Positions 37,267 to 45,487 of a DNA stretch of 64,000 bases are shown piece by piece. The stretch lies in the NCBI RefSeq assembly GCF_017573505.1, contig NZ_JAGEOJ010000008.1, forward strand, positions 372,001 through 436,000, read 5' to 3'. Made by a program: the position numbers and the translations under genes. Within the stretch, counting starts at the first letter, position 1. Every line of letters begins with the position of its first letter. Under the pieces are notes generated by a model. The model did no database searches. It was not told the origin of the DNA and saw only the letters and a list, made by a program, of their open reading frames with translations. This stretch comes from Actinomadura barringtoniae. GTDB lineage: Bacteria; Actinomycetota; Actinomycetes; Streptosporangiales; Streptosporangiaceae.

Positions 37267-39954
37267 TCAGTGGGCGGCGTCCTGCCACGTACGGCCTGTA
37301 CCCATCGAGACCTCGAGCGGGGCCTTCAGTTCGTAGGCGCCCGCCATGTGCTCGCGTACGAGAGATTCTAGCTCAGAGTGCTCGTCCGGTGACACTTCGA
37401 AGACGAGTTCATCGTGGACCTGGAGGAGCATGCGGGACTTCAGGCCGTGCTCGCGCAGAGCGCTGTCGACGTTGAGGCTGGCGACCTTGATGATGTCGGC
37501 GGCGGAGCCCTGGATGGGGGCGTTCAGGGCCATGCGCTCGGCCATCTCGCGGCGCTGGCGGTTGTCGGAGTTGAGGTCGGGCAGGTAGCGGCGGCGGCCG
37601 AGGATGGTCTCGGTGTAGCCGTCCTGGCGGGCCTTGGCGACGACGTTCTGCAGGTAGTCGCGGACGCCGCCGAACTGCTGGAAGTACTCCTCCATGAGGC
37701 CGCGGGCCTCGTCGGCGGAGATGCGCAGCTGCTGGGAGAGGCCGAACGCCGACAGGCCGTAGGCCAGGCCGTAGTTCATCGCCTTGATGCGGGCGCGCAG
37801 CTCGGAGTCGATCTGCTCGGGCGGCAGGCCGAACACGCGGGAGGCGGTGATGGTGTGGAAGTCGGCACCGGAGGAGAAGGCGTCCAGGAGCGCGTCGTCC
37901 TCAGAGAGGTGCGCCATGATCCGCAGCTCGATCTGGCTGTAGTCGGCGGTGAGCAGGGTGTCGTAGCCGGGGCCGACGACGAAGGCCTCGCGGATCTGGC
38001 GGCCCTCGGCGGTGCGGATCGGGATGTTCTGCAGGTTGGGGTCGGTCGAGGAGAGACGGCCGGTGGCGGCGACCATCTGGTTGAACGTGGTGTGGATGCG
38101 CCCGGCGTCGTCGGCCATCGGGATGAGCGAGTCGACGATGCTCTTCAGCTTGGCGACCTCGCGCCAGCGCAGGATGTGCTCCAGGACGGGGTGGCCGTCC
38201 TTTTCCAGGAGGGTCGTCAGCGCGTCGGAGTCGGTGGTGTAGCCGGTCTTGGTGCGCTTGGTCTTGGGCAGGTTGAGCTCGTCGAAGAGCACCTGCTGGA
38301 CCTGCTTGGGCGAGCCGAGGTTGAACTCGCGGCCGACGGCGGCGTGCGCGAGCTGCTCGGTCTCCTTGACCTGGCCGCCGAGGGAGGCGGACATGCCGAC
38401 CAGGTGGTCGGCGTCCACGGCGATGCCCGCGCGTTCCATGTCGGCCAGAACGCGGACCAGCGGCAGCTCGACCTCGTGGAGCAGGCGGGTGGCGCCGCGC
38501 TTCTCCAGGTCGGCGTCGAAGACGTCGGCGAGCTCGGCGACGGCGCGGGCGCGGACGGCCAGGTCGTTGGCCGCCTCCTCCTCGCCGGAGCCGTCGAGGG
38601 TGAGCTGGCCGGTGTCCTCGGTCTCGCTGCGCAGCTCGCGGTGCAGGTAGCGCAGGGCGAGGTCGGCCAGGTCGAACGTGCGCTGGCCGGGCAGCGCCAG
38701 GTAGGCGGCGAGCGCGGTGTCGCTGGTGAGGCCCTCGATGGTGAGGCCGCGGGCGTAGAGGGCGAGCATCGGGCCCTTGGCCTCGTGCATCGCCTTGGGC
38801 TTGGAGGCGTCGGCCAGCCAGGCGGCCAGGGCGCGCTCGTCGTCCTCGATCAGCTCGGCGGGGTCGAGGCTGACCGCGGGGCCCGCCAGGGTGGCCAGGG
38901 CGAGCGCGGTGATCTCACCCGTACCGCGGCCCCAGGTGCCGGTGACGGCGATGCCGAGGCGGCCGCCGGAGTTGTCCTCCAGCCAGCTGCCGAGGGCGCC
39001 GGGCTCCAGGGTCTGGACGTCGATCTCGAAGCCCTCGTCGGCCTCGGGCTCGGCGGCCGTCAGCGAGGAGTAGAGGCGCTCGCGCAGCACGCGGAACTGG
39101 AGGGAGTCGAAGAGGGTGTGGATCTCGTCGCGGTCCCACTGGCCCATCTTCAGCTCGGGCGGCGCGGCCTCCAGGGCCACGTCGCAGTCGAGCTTGTTGA
39201 GCTGCTGGTTGCGCAGCACGTCGCCGAGGTGCTCGCGCAGGTTGTCGCCGGCCTTGCCCTTGATCTCGTCGACGTGGGCGACCAGCTCGTCCAGGTTGCC
39301 GTACTTCACCAGCCACTTGGCGGCGGTCTTCGGGCCGACGCCGGGCACGCCGGGCAGGTTGTCGCTGCTCTCGCCGACGAGCGCGGCCAGCTCGCGGTAG
39401 CGCTCGGGGGGAACGCCGTACTTGGTCTCGACGGCGGCCGGGTCCATGCGCGCCAGCTCGGACACGCCGCGGACCGGGTAGAGGATCGTCACCTTGTCGT
39501 CGACCAGCTGGAACGCGTCGCGGTCACCGGTGACGATCAACGTCTCCAGGCCCGCCGCGGTGGCCTGGACCGACAACGTGGCGATGATGTCGTCGGCCTC
39601 GAACCCCGCCACCGACATGCGCGGGATGCGCAGCGCGTCCAGCACCTCGAAGATCAGGCTGATCTGGCTGCGGAACTCGTCGGGCGTCTTCTGCCGGCCC
39701 GCCTTGTACTCCACGTACTGCTCGTGCCGGAACGTCGGCTCCGACCGGTCGAAGGCCACCGCGATGTGCGTCGGCTGCTCGTCCCGCAGCACGTTGATCA
39801 GCATCGAGGTGAAGCCGTAGACCGCGTTGGTCGGCTGCCCGTCGGTCGTCGAGAAGTTCTCCACCGGGAGCGCGAAGAAGGCGCGGTAGGCCAGGGAGTG
39901 CCCGTCCAGGAGGAGGAGCCGCTGCTTGTCAGGGGTCGGTACATCTGCTGCCAC
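37267..39954 (-). CDS. polA: DNA polymerase I
   Basis: 895 residues. The N-terminal 5'-3' exonuclease domain opens with LLLLDGHSLAYRAFF and carries the GFEADDIIATL acidic cluster; the middle domain lacks clear 3'-5' proofreading motifs, as usual in actinobacteria; the polymerase domain has TADYSQIELRIMAHLSEDD, RAAIKAMNYGLAYGLS-like finger residues (RARIKAMNYGLAYG) and LLQVHDELVFE. It fills repair gaps and removes RNA primers. The GTG at 39954 is chosen: the frame upstream antiparallels the thioesterase gene, and a TAGGCT box predicts transcription starting 1 base before it. Confidence 0.97.
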   Translation of the reverse strand: MAADVPTPDKQRLLLLDGHSLAYRAFFALPVENFSTTDGQPTNAVYGFTSMLINVLRDEQPTHIAVAFDRSEPTFRHEQYVEYKAGRQKTPDEFRSQISLIFEVLDALRIPRMSVAGFEADDIIATLSVQATAAGLETLIVTGDRDAFQLVDDKVTILYPVRGVSELARMDPAAVETKYGVPPERYRELAALVGESSDNLPGVPGVGPKTAAKWLVKYGNLDELVAHVDEIKGKAGDNLREHLGDVLRNQQLNKLDCDVALEAAPPELKMGQWDRDEIHTLFDSLQFRVLRERLYSSLTAAEPEADEGFEIDVQTLEPGALGSWLEDNSGGRLGIAVTGTWGRGTGEITALALATLAGPAVSLDPAELIEDDERALAAWLADASKPKAMHEAKGPMLALYARGLTIEGLTSDTALAAYLALPGQRTFDLADLALRYLHRELRSETEDTGQLTLDGSGEEEAANDLAVRARAVAELADVFDADLEKRGATRLLHEVELPLVRVLADMERAGIAVDADHLVGMSASLGGQVKETEQLAHAAVGREFNLGSPKQVQQVLFDELNLPKTKRTKTGYTTDSDALTTLLEKDGHPVLEHILRWREVAKLKSIVDSLIPMADDAGRIHTTFNQMVAATGRLSSTDPNLQNIPIRTAEGRQIREAFVVGPGYDTLLTADYSQIELRIMAHLSEDDALLDAFSSGADFHTITASRVFGLPPEQIDSELRARIKAMNYGLAYGLSAFGLSQQLRISADEARGLMEEYFQQFGGVRDYLQNVVAKARQDGYTETILGRRRYLPDLNSDNRQRREMAERMALNAPIQGSAADIIKVASLNVDSALREHGLKSRMLLQVHDELVFEVSPDEHSELESLVREHMAGAYELKAPLEVSMGTGRTWQDAAH

Positions 39955-39961
39955 ACCAGGG

Positions 39962-39967
39962 AGCCTA
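39962..39967 (-). promoter_or_regulatory. -10 box of polA (near-leaderless)
   Basis: TAGGCT on the minus strand; predicted +1 at 39955, one base before the GTG. TGAAAC lies 16 bases upstream as a weak -35. Confidence 0.5.
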
Positions 39968-40000
39968 GTCTGCCGGTGAGACAGTTTCAGGGAGGCATAA

Positions 40001-40438
40001 GTGACTGACGCGAACCCCGACCAGCGGGCGAAGATCCTCGCGGAGACCGGGATCGACGCCCATGGGGACCTCGCATCCTCGATGGGCGTGGAGTACCTGG
40101 AGGCGTCCCCGGAGCGGGTCGTCGGCCGGATGCCGGTCAAGGGCAACACCCAGCCGTACGGCATCCTGCACGGCGGGGCCTCCTGCGTCCTGGCCGAGTC
40201 CCTGGGCTCGGTCGGGTCGGCCCTGCACGCCGGTGAGGGCCGCATCGCCGTCGGCATCGAGATCAACGCCACCCACCACCGTTCCGCCACCGAGGGGTAC
40301 GTCACGGGCGTCGCCACCCAGGTCCACGGCGGCCGGACACTGGCCACCTACGACATCGTCATCACCGACGATCAGGACCGCAGGGTCTGCACGGCCCGCC
40401 TGACCTGCATGCTCAGGGACGCGCCCGCCGCCTCCTGA
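40001..40438 (+). CDS. hotdog-fold PaaI/EntH-type acyl-CoA thioesterase
   Basis: 145 residues. The hotdog signature GILHGGASCVLAESLGS and the later GIEINATHHRSATEGYVTG match the PaaI-like thioesterases, which hydrolyse aromatic or other acyl-CoAs in the cytoplasm. The GTG at 40001 has GGAGG 5-6 bases upstream. It is divergent from polA with a 46-bp gap. The end of the gene, including the stop, is duplicated just downstream. Confidence 0.92.
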   Translation: MTDANPDQRAKILAETGIDAHGDLASSMGVEYLEASPERVVGRMPVKGNTQPYGILHGGASCVLAESLGSVGSALHAGEGRIAVGIEINATHHRSATEGYVTGVATQVHGGRTLATYDIVITDDQDRRVCTARLTCMLRDAPAAS

Positions 40439-40472
40439 GGGTTCCCGGGCCGCCTCCCGAGGGTTCTCCGGG
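40428..40472. repeat. 22/23-bp duplication across the thioesterase stop codon
   Basis: CCGCCTCCTGAGGGTTCCC then GGG (40428-40449) is followed directly by CCGCCTCCCGAGGGTTCTCC then GGG (40450-40472). The only differences are TGA to CGA and one inserted base near the end. Confidence 0.9.
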
Positions 40473-40729
40473 AGCCCCGGCCACGGTCGGACACGCGATC
40501 TTTCACGCTTTCTTTGCGATGGGCGCCGCCGTGTCTGTAGCGTTGACCGGAACGGCTCGGGACCGCTGAGTAGACAACGCACGCGTCCGGGGAAGGCCCG
40601 TGCGGCCCCAAAGGCGGTCCCGAGTCATGTAATTCTCGTCCCGGGGCGTGTAACCCCCGATGGTCGTTAGCCGGTTTCGGTTGCGTTGCGAAACCGCACG
40701 GCTCGTTCCCAACCGTACGGCGCCCGGCT
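40473..40729. other. intergenic region before the DUF4352 lipoprotein
   Basis: About 257 bp with no gene or array that I can support. Only the promoter of the following gene at the right edge is recognisable. Confidence 0.5.
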
Positions 40730-40742
40730 TACCGTCGGCCCA
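40730..40742 (+). promoter_or_regulatory. leaderless promoter -10 box
   Basis: TACCGT at 40730-40735, -12 to -7 relative to the ATG at 40742. No SD is present. Confidence 0.5.
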
Positions 40743-41296
40743 TGCGCGCGATCTTCGCCGCCGCAGCGTTGCTGGCGGGCGTGGCCACGTTGACGGGGTG
40801 CTCGGATTCCGGGCCCGCCTCCTATCCCAATCCAGGGCAGACCGTGCGCGAGCACGAGAAGGCCCTGCCGGGCAAGACGATCACGATCGGCGAGGTCGAC
40901 TACGCCGGCATCGGGTTGCTGACCGACATCGTCTCGGTCACCGGCTCGCACGCCGACGTCCCCGCCAAGGGCCGGTACGCGCGAGTACGGATCATGATGA
41001 CCAACCGCGGCCGGGACCGGCACGACCTGGACCTGAACAAGCAGTTCCTGGTCACCCGCGACGGCAAGACCTACAAGATCAGCTATGACGCCATGCAGGT
41101 GGCGCGGGGACCCGCGACGCCGTTCAGCATCGCCCGCGATGAAGTCCGCTCGTTCGACCTCTGGTACGACATCCCGGTCGGCGCCAAGGTGAAGGCCCTG
41201 CGGATCACCGGCGACGCGTCCTCCTCCAAGCTGAGCGACCAGCTGGCGGGCAAGCAGGCCGGTCCCGCCACCAAGGATCTCCCCCTCGACGGCTGA
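40742..41296 (+). CDS. DUF4352-type lipoprotein
   Basis: 184 residues. Signal peptide with lipobox LTGC, then an immunoglobulin-like beta domain typical of DUF4352 extracellular lipoproteins (YARVRIMMTNRGRDRHDL, FLVTRDGKTYKI, FDLWYDIPVGAK). Function unknown; such domains often modify cell-surface or stress proteins. A TACCGT box supports leaderless translation from ATG 40742. A 15-bp repeat pair (41309-41338) and a hairpin follow. Confidence 0.82.
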   Translation: MRAIFAAAALLAGVATLTGCSDSGPASYPNPGQTVREHEKALPGKTITIGEVDYAGIGLLTDIVSVTGSHADVPAKGRYARVRIMMTNRGRDRHDLDLNKQFLVTRDGKTYKISYDAMQVARGPATPFSIARDEVRSFDLWYDIPVGAKVKALRITGDASSSKLSDQLAGKQAGPATKDLPLDG

Positions 41297-41308
41297 CGCC
41301 CGTACGGC

Positions 41309-41338
41309 CAGAACCCGCTCAAACAGAACCCGCTCACA
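41309..41338. repeat. 15-bp tandem pair after the lipoprotein gene
   Basis: CAGAACCCGCTCAAA followed by CAGAACCCGCTCACA, starting 13 bases after the stop. Confidence 0.75.
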
Positions 41339-41340
41339 AC

Positions 41341-41374
41341 GACGGCCCCGGCGGCCGAAGCCACCGGGGCCGTC
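41341..41374. terminator. hairpin between convergent lipoprotein and livF genes
   Basis: 15-bp stem (GACGGCCCCGGCGGC and GCCACCGGGGCCGTC) with one mismatch and a CGAA loop; no T-tract on either side. Confidence 0.75.
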
Positions 41375-41390
41375 ACAGGCCGTTCTCGCG

Positions 41391-42230
41391 TCAGTCGCTC
41401 TCGCGCCGCGCGGTCTCGTTGCCCTCCGAAGCCGAGTCCTCCGGAGCCGAGTCCTCCGAAGCCGTGTCGACCGGCGCCACCACGTTCGGAGCGGCCTCGG
41501 CGGCGACCTCCTCCACCGGACGGTCGGCGCCGTGGCCCAGGTAGGCGGCCCGGACCTCGGGGTCGTCGAGCAGGTCCGCGGCGGGCGCGGACTTGACGAT
41601 CTCGCCGGTCTCGATGACGTACGCGCGGTGCGCCACCTGGAGCGCCTGCTGGGCGTTCTGCTCGACCAGCAGCACCGTCGTGCCGCGCCGGTTGATCTCC
41701 TCGACGATCGAGAAGATCTGCGCGATCAGCTTGGGCGCCAGCCCCATGGACGGCTCGTCCAGCAGCAGCACCCGCGGGTTGGTCATCAGCGCCCGCCCGA
41801 TGGCCAGCATCTGCTGCTCGCCGCCGGACATGGTGCCGCCCGCCTGGTTGCGCCGCTCGGCGAGGCGCGGGAAGAGCTCGAAGACCTCCTTGAGCTCCTT
41901 GTCCATGTCCCCCTTGCGGGCGTACGCGCCCATGAGGAGGTTCTCGGTCACCGTCATGCCGGGGAAGATCCCCCGGCCCTCCGGCGCCTGCCCGATCCCG
42001 CTCAGCACCCGCTTGTGGCCGGGCACGCGGCTGATGTCCTTGCCCTCAAAGATGATCTTGCCGCGGGTGAGCGGGCGGAGCCCGGAGATGGTCTTCAGCG
42101 TGGTCGTCTTGCCGGCGCCGTTGGCGCCGATCAGCGTGACGATCTCACCCTCGTCGACCTCCAGCGAGATCCCGCGCAGCGCGGCGATCTTGCCGTAGTA
42201 GACGTGGATGTCCTGGATCTCAAGAAGCAT
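41391..42230 (-). CDS. livF: branched-chain amino acid ABC transporter ATPase LivF
   Basis: 279 residues. ATPase with Walker A GANGAGKTTT, Q-loop QAPEGRGIFPGMTV (LivF-type), signature SGGEQQML, Walker B VLLLDEPSMGLAP, and the family end AYLGHG. A low-complexity acidic tail (SEDSAPEDSASEG) is attached. It powers high-affinity uptake of Leu/Ile/Val or related compounds. It overlaps livG by 11 bases and is the last gene of the liv operon. Confidence 0.95.
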   Translation of the reverse strand: MLLEIQDIHVYYGKIAALRGISLEVDEGEIVTLIGANGAGKTTTLKTISGLRPLTRGKIIFEGKDISRVPGHKRVLSGIGQAPEGRGIFPGMTVTENLLMGAYARKGDMDKELKEVFELFPRLAERRNQAGGTMSGGEQQMLAIGRALMTNPRVLLLDEPSMGLAPKLIAQIFSIVEEINRRGTTVLLVEQNAQQALQVAHRAYVIETGEIVKSAPAADLLDDPEVRAAYLGHGADRPVEEVAAEAAPNVVAPVDTASEDSAPEDSASEGNETARRESD

Positions 42231-43092
42231 CGGCGGCAGCCCCCAGATAGGCCTCGATGACCCGCGGGTCGTCCTGGATCTCGGCCGGCAGGCCGTCGGC
42301 GATCTTCTGGCCGAAGTCCAGCACCGCGATGCGGTCGCTGATCCCCATGACCAGGCTCATGTCGTGCTCGATCAGCAGCACGGTGACCCCGGTGTCGCGG
42401 ATCTTGCGGATCAGGTTCTGCAGGGACGCCTTCTCCACCGGGTTCATGCCCGCCGCCGGCTCGTCCAGCAGCAGCAGCTTCGGGTTGGTGGCGAGGGCGC
42501 GGGCGATCTCCAGCCGGCGCTGGTCGCCGTACGGGAGGTTCTTGGCCGCCTCCTCGGTACGGTGCCCGATGCCGACGAAGTCCAGCAGCTCACGCGATCT
42601 GGCCTTGCCCTCGCGCTCCTCGCGGCGGTGCCACGGGAGCCCGAGCGCCGCGCCCGCGAGCCCGGCCCGGTGGTGCGCGTCCGCGCCCACCATCACGTTG
42701 TCCAGCGCGCTCATGTTGTGGAAGAGCCGGATGTTCTGGAACGTGCGGGCCACGCCGAGCTTGGTGACCTTGAAGCGCTTGGTCCCGTCCAGCCGCGAGC
42801 CGTTGAAGATGACCTGGCCCTCGCTGGGCCGGTAGACGCCGGTGACCACGTTGAACACGGTGGTCTTGCCGGCGCCGTTCGGCCCGATGAGGGAGAAGAT
42901 CTCGCCTTCCCTGACGGTGAGCTCGACCTTGTTGGCCGCGACCACACCGCCGAAGCGCATGGTCATGGAGCGCAGTTCGAGCATCGGCTTGCCCGACGAG
43001 GCGGATGCCGCTCCGGACGCGCCTCCGGACGTCGCTTCGGACGCCGCTTCGGGCGTGCCCTCCGGCGTGCTCTCTGGCGTCGTGTCGCTCAT
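42220..43092 (-). CDS. livG: branched-chain amino acid ABC transporter ATPase LivG
   Basis: 290 residues. The first 35 residues are a Ser/Thr/Ala/Glu low-complexity extension absent from most LivG proteins; then MLELRSMTMRFGG, Walker A GPNGAGKTT, RTFQNIRLF (LivG Q-loop), the signature region YGDQRRLEIARAL and LLLLDEPAAGMNP. The ATG at 43092 overlaps the livM stop (ATGA). Confidence 0.95.
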   Translation of the reverse strand: MSDTTPESTPEGTPEAASEATSGGASGAASASSGKPMLELRSMTMRFGGVVAANKVELTVREGEIFSLIGPNGAGKTTVFNVVTGVYRPSEGQVIFNGSRLDGTKRFKVTKLGVARTFQNIRLFHNMSALDNVMVGADAHHRAGLAGAALGLPWHRREEREGKARSRELLDFVGIGHRTEEAAKNLPYGDQRRLEIARALATNPKLLLLDEPAAGMNPVEKASLQNLIRKIRDTGVTVLLIEHDMSLVMGISDRIAVLDFGQKIADGLPAEIQDDPRVIEAYLGAAADAS

Positions 43093-44375
43093 CGGCTCGC
43101 CTCCGGTTCCGCAACGACGGTCTTCCCGCCGACCTCGGCACCCATGCTGCCCATGCCCCCGCCACCCTCTTCGAACTCGGCCTTGCGCTGCCTGGACGGC
43201 AGCAGGCCCTCCGGACGGAAGACCATCAGCAGCACCAGCACGGCGCCGAACACCAGGATGCGGTACTCCCCGAGGAAGCGGACCCGCTCGGGGATCCACG
43301 CCACCAGGAACGCGCCGACCATGACGCCCGGGATGTTGCCGGAACCGCCCATGACCACCGCGGCGAGGATGGTCGCCGAGAGGATGAACGGGAAGTTCGT
43401 CGGGATGATGGACACGGCCTGCGCGGCGTAGACGACGCCGGTCGCGCCGCCGATCGCCGCGCCGATCGCGAACGAGGCCAGCTTGAACTTGAACGTCGGC
43501 ACGCCCATCAGCTCGGCGGCGTCCTCGTCCTCGCGGATCGAGGCCCACGCGCGGCCGACCCGGCTGCGCTCGAGCCGCTTGCAGAAGATGATCGCGACGA
43601 TGATCACCGCGAGCATCAGGTAGTAGTACGAGTGCGCGCCGAGCGTGCCGAACTTGAACGGCTGGACGCCGGCGAGGCCGAGCGTGCTGAACGGGAACGA
43701 GTCCGGCGTCGTGTACTCGCTGAAGCTCGGCGGGTGCGGGATGCCCCCGATGCCGTTCGGGCCGTTCACGTAGTCGGTGTTGTTCGCCGTGATGCGGACG
43801 ATCTCACCGAAGCCCAGCGTGACGATGGCCAGGTAGTCGCCGCGCAGCCGCAGCGTCGGGCCGCCGAGGACCACTCCCGAGAGCGCGGAGAGCACGATGC
43901 CCACCACCAGGATCTCCCAGAAGTTCCAGCCGTACTTCGTCCCGAAGATCGCCATCGTGTAGCCGCCGATGGCGAAGAACGCGACGTAGCCGAGGTCGAG
44001 CAGGCCGGCGTAACCGACGACGACGTTCAGGCCGATGGCCAGCAGGATGTAGCCGCCGATCGGGAAGAACAGGAGTGTCGGCCAGTCGGTGTCGGGCGAC
44101 ATGAAGTTGGCGACGCTCTCCGACGGCAGCAGGATCGCGCCGATGATCAGGAGGACGTAGACGATCCACCGCATGTAGCCCGGCTGCTTGGCCCACCACG
44201 TGCTGAACATGTCGTTGACCGAGCCGAACGACTCGGTCACCACGAACAGCGGAAGGAGCAGGAAACCGAGCCAGGCCGGCCGGTGCGCGACGCGGTTCTG
44301 CGCCCGCTCCAGCACGTTCGGCTGTGAGCTCGCGGGCTTGCCGCCCGCGGTCTTCTTGACCAGTTTCTCGTTCAT
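43089..44375 (-). CDS. livM: branched-chain amino acid ABC permease LivM
   Basis: 428 residues with about ten membrane helices; LNVVVGYAGLLDLGYVAFFAIGGY and LRLRGDYLAIVTLGFGEIVRI are LivM hallmarks, and VMGGSGNIPGVMVGAF is the conserved C-terminal motif. The last 30 residues are Gly/Met-rich. It pairs with LivH to form the membrane channel. ATGA overlap with livH. Confidence 0.95.
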   Translation of the reverse strand: MNEKLVKKTAGGKPASSQPNVLERAQNRVAHRPAWLGFLLLPLFVVTESFGSVNDMFSTWWAKQPGYMRWIVYVLLIIGAILLPSESVANFMSPDTDWPTLLFFPIGGYILLAIGLNVVVGYAGLLDLGYVAFFAIGGYTMAIFGTKYGWNFWEILVVGIVLSALSGVVLGGPTLRLRGDYLAIVTLGFGEIVRITANNTDYVNGPNGIGGIPHPPSFSEYTTPDSFPFSTLGLAGVQPFKFGTLGAHSYYYLMLAVIIVAIIFCKRLERSRVGRAWASIREDEDAAELMGVPTFKFKLASFAIGAAIGGATGVVYAAQAVSIIPTNFPFILSATILAAVVMGGSGNIPGVMVGAFLVAWIPERVRFLGEYRILVFGAVLVLLMVFRPEGLLPSRQRKAEFEEGGGGMGSMGAEVGGKTVVAEPEASR

Positions 44376-45337
44376 GCGCGCGCCTGCTGGAGAGACTCAC
44401 CGAGGATGCCGGTGGGACGGAACATCAGGACCAGGATCAGGACCGAGAAGGCGATCACGTGCTGCCATTCGGCGCCGAAGATCGACGCGCCGTACATCTC
44501 GACCAGGCCGAGCACCAGACCACCGACCAGCGCGCCGCGCAGGTTGCCGATGCCACCGAGGACGGCCGCGGTGAACGCCTTGATGCCGAGCAGGAAGCCG
44601 ACGTCGAACTTGGTCTCCTCGAACCGCACCATGTAGAGCGCGGCGGCGACGCCGGCCATGGCGCCGCCGATCAGGAACGTGGCGGTGACGATCCGGTCGA
44701 TGTTGACGCCCATGAGCACCGCGGTCTCGGGGTCCTGCGCGGTGGCGCGGATGCCCCGGCCGAGCTTGGTGCGGTTCACGAACTGGTCCAGCAGGACCAT
44801 CATCAGGACGGCGCCGAGGAACACGATCAGCTTGTCGTTGCTGACCACGAACTTGCCGATCGAGATCAGGTTCTCGCGCTGCACGAAGTGTCCCTGGACC
44901 GGCAGCGCGCCCTTCTCCTTCGGCAGGTCGAACGCCTTGGGGATGATGATGCGGGCGAACAGCTGCTGCAGGAACAGCGAGGCGCCGATGGCCGAGATGA
45001 GCGCCGCCAGCCGGGAGGCGCCCTTCTTGCGCAGCGGTCTGTACGCGATGAGCTCCAGCAGCACGGCGCTGCCGCCCGAGGCGACGGCTCCGACGAGGGC
45101 CAGGATCAGCACGAAGCCGATCAGGCCGACGCCGCCGTAGAGGCTGTTGACGTCGAACGCGTTGAGGACCCCGATGACGGCCATGGTGCCGATCATGAAG
45201 ATCTCGGAGTGCGCGAAGTTGATCAGTCTGAGCACGCCGTAGACCATCGTGTAGCCCAGCGCGACCAGAGCGTAGATGGAGCCCAGCGAGAGGCCGTCGA
45301 CCGTTGACGGCCAGAATTGGTCGAAGAAGTTGTGCAC
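44372..45337 (-). CDS. livH: branched-chain amino acid ABC permease LivH
   Basis: 321 residues, about eight membrane helices. GLSLGSIYALVALGYTMVYG and LINFAHSEIFMIG are LivH signatures; AAVLGGIGNLRGALVGGLVLG is the coupling-helix region. GTG 45337 follows GAAGG by 10 bases. It is separated from the binding-protein gene by 150 bp with two hairpins. Confidence 0.95.
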   Translation of the reverse strand: MHNFFDQFWPSTVDGLSLGSIYALVALGYTMVYGVLRLINFAHSEIFMIGTMAVIGVLNAFDVNSLYGGVGLIGFVLILALVGAVASGGSAVLLELIAYRPLRKKGASRLAALISAIGASLFLQQLFARIIIPKAFDLPKEKGALPVQGHFVQRENLISIGKFVVSNDKLIVFLGAVLMMVLLDQFVNRTKLGRGIRATAQDPETAVLMGVNIDRIVTATFLIGGAMAGVAAALYMVRFEETKFDVGFLLGIKAFTAAVLGGIGNLRGALVGGLVLGLVEMYGASIFGAEWQHVIAFSVLILVLMFRPTGILGESLQQARA

Positions 45338-45358
45338 GTGTGGGTCGCCTTCGTCGAA

Positions 45359-45389
45359 GGGGCGAGCGCGCTCGTGACGCCCTCGCCCC
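45359..45389 (-). terminator. weak hairpin upstream of livH
   Basis: GGGGCGAG / CTCGCCCC arms with a 15-base loop, close to the livH start. A candidate attenuator between the binding-protein gene and the permeases. Confidence 0.4.
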
Positions 45390-45413
45390 TGCGCCTACGT
45401 GAACCCGTCCGGT

Positions 45414-45467
45414 GCGCCGCCGCGGTGCCCGCAGTGATGATCGTGCAGCGGGCGTGCGCGGCGGCGC
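45414..45467 (-). terminator. hairpin between binding-protein and permease genes
   Basis: Perfect 11-bp arms GCGCCGCCGCG / CGCGGCGGCGC with further pairing (GCCCGC/GCGGGC) inside. Such a partial terminator usually lets the binding protein be made in excess over LivHMGF. Confidence 0.6.
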
Positions 45468-45487
45468 GGCCGGAACGGTGGGATGGA

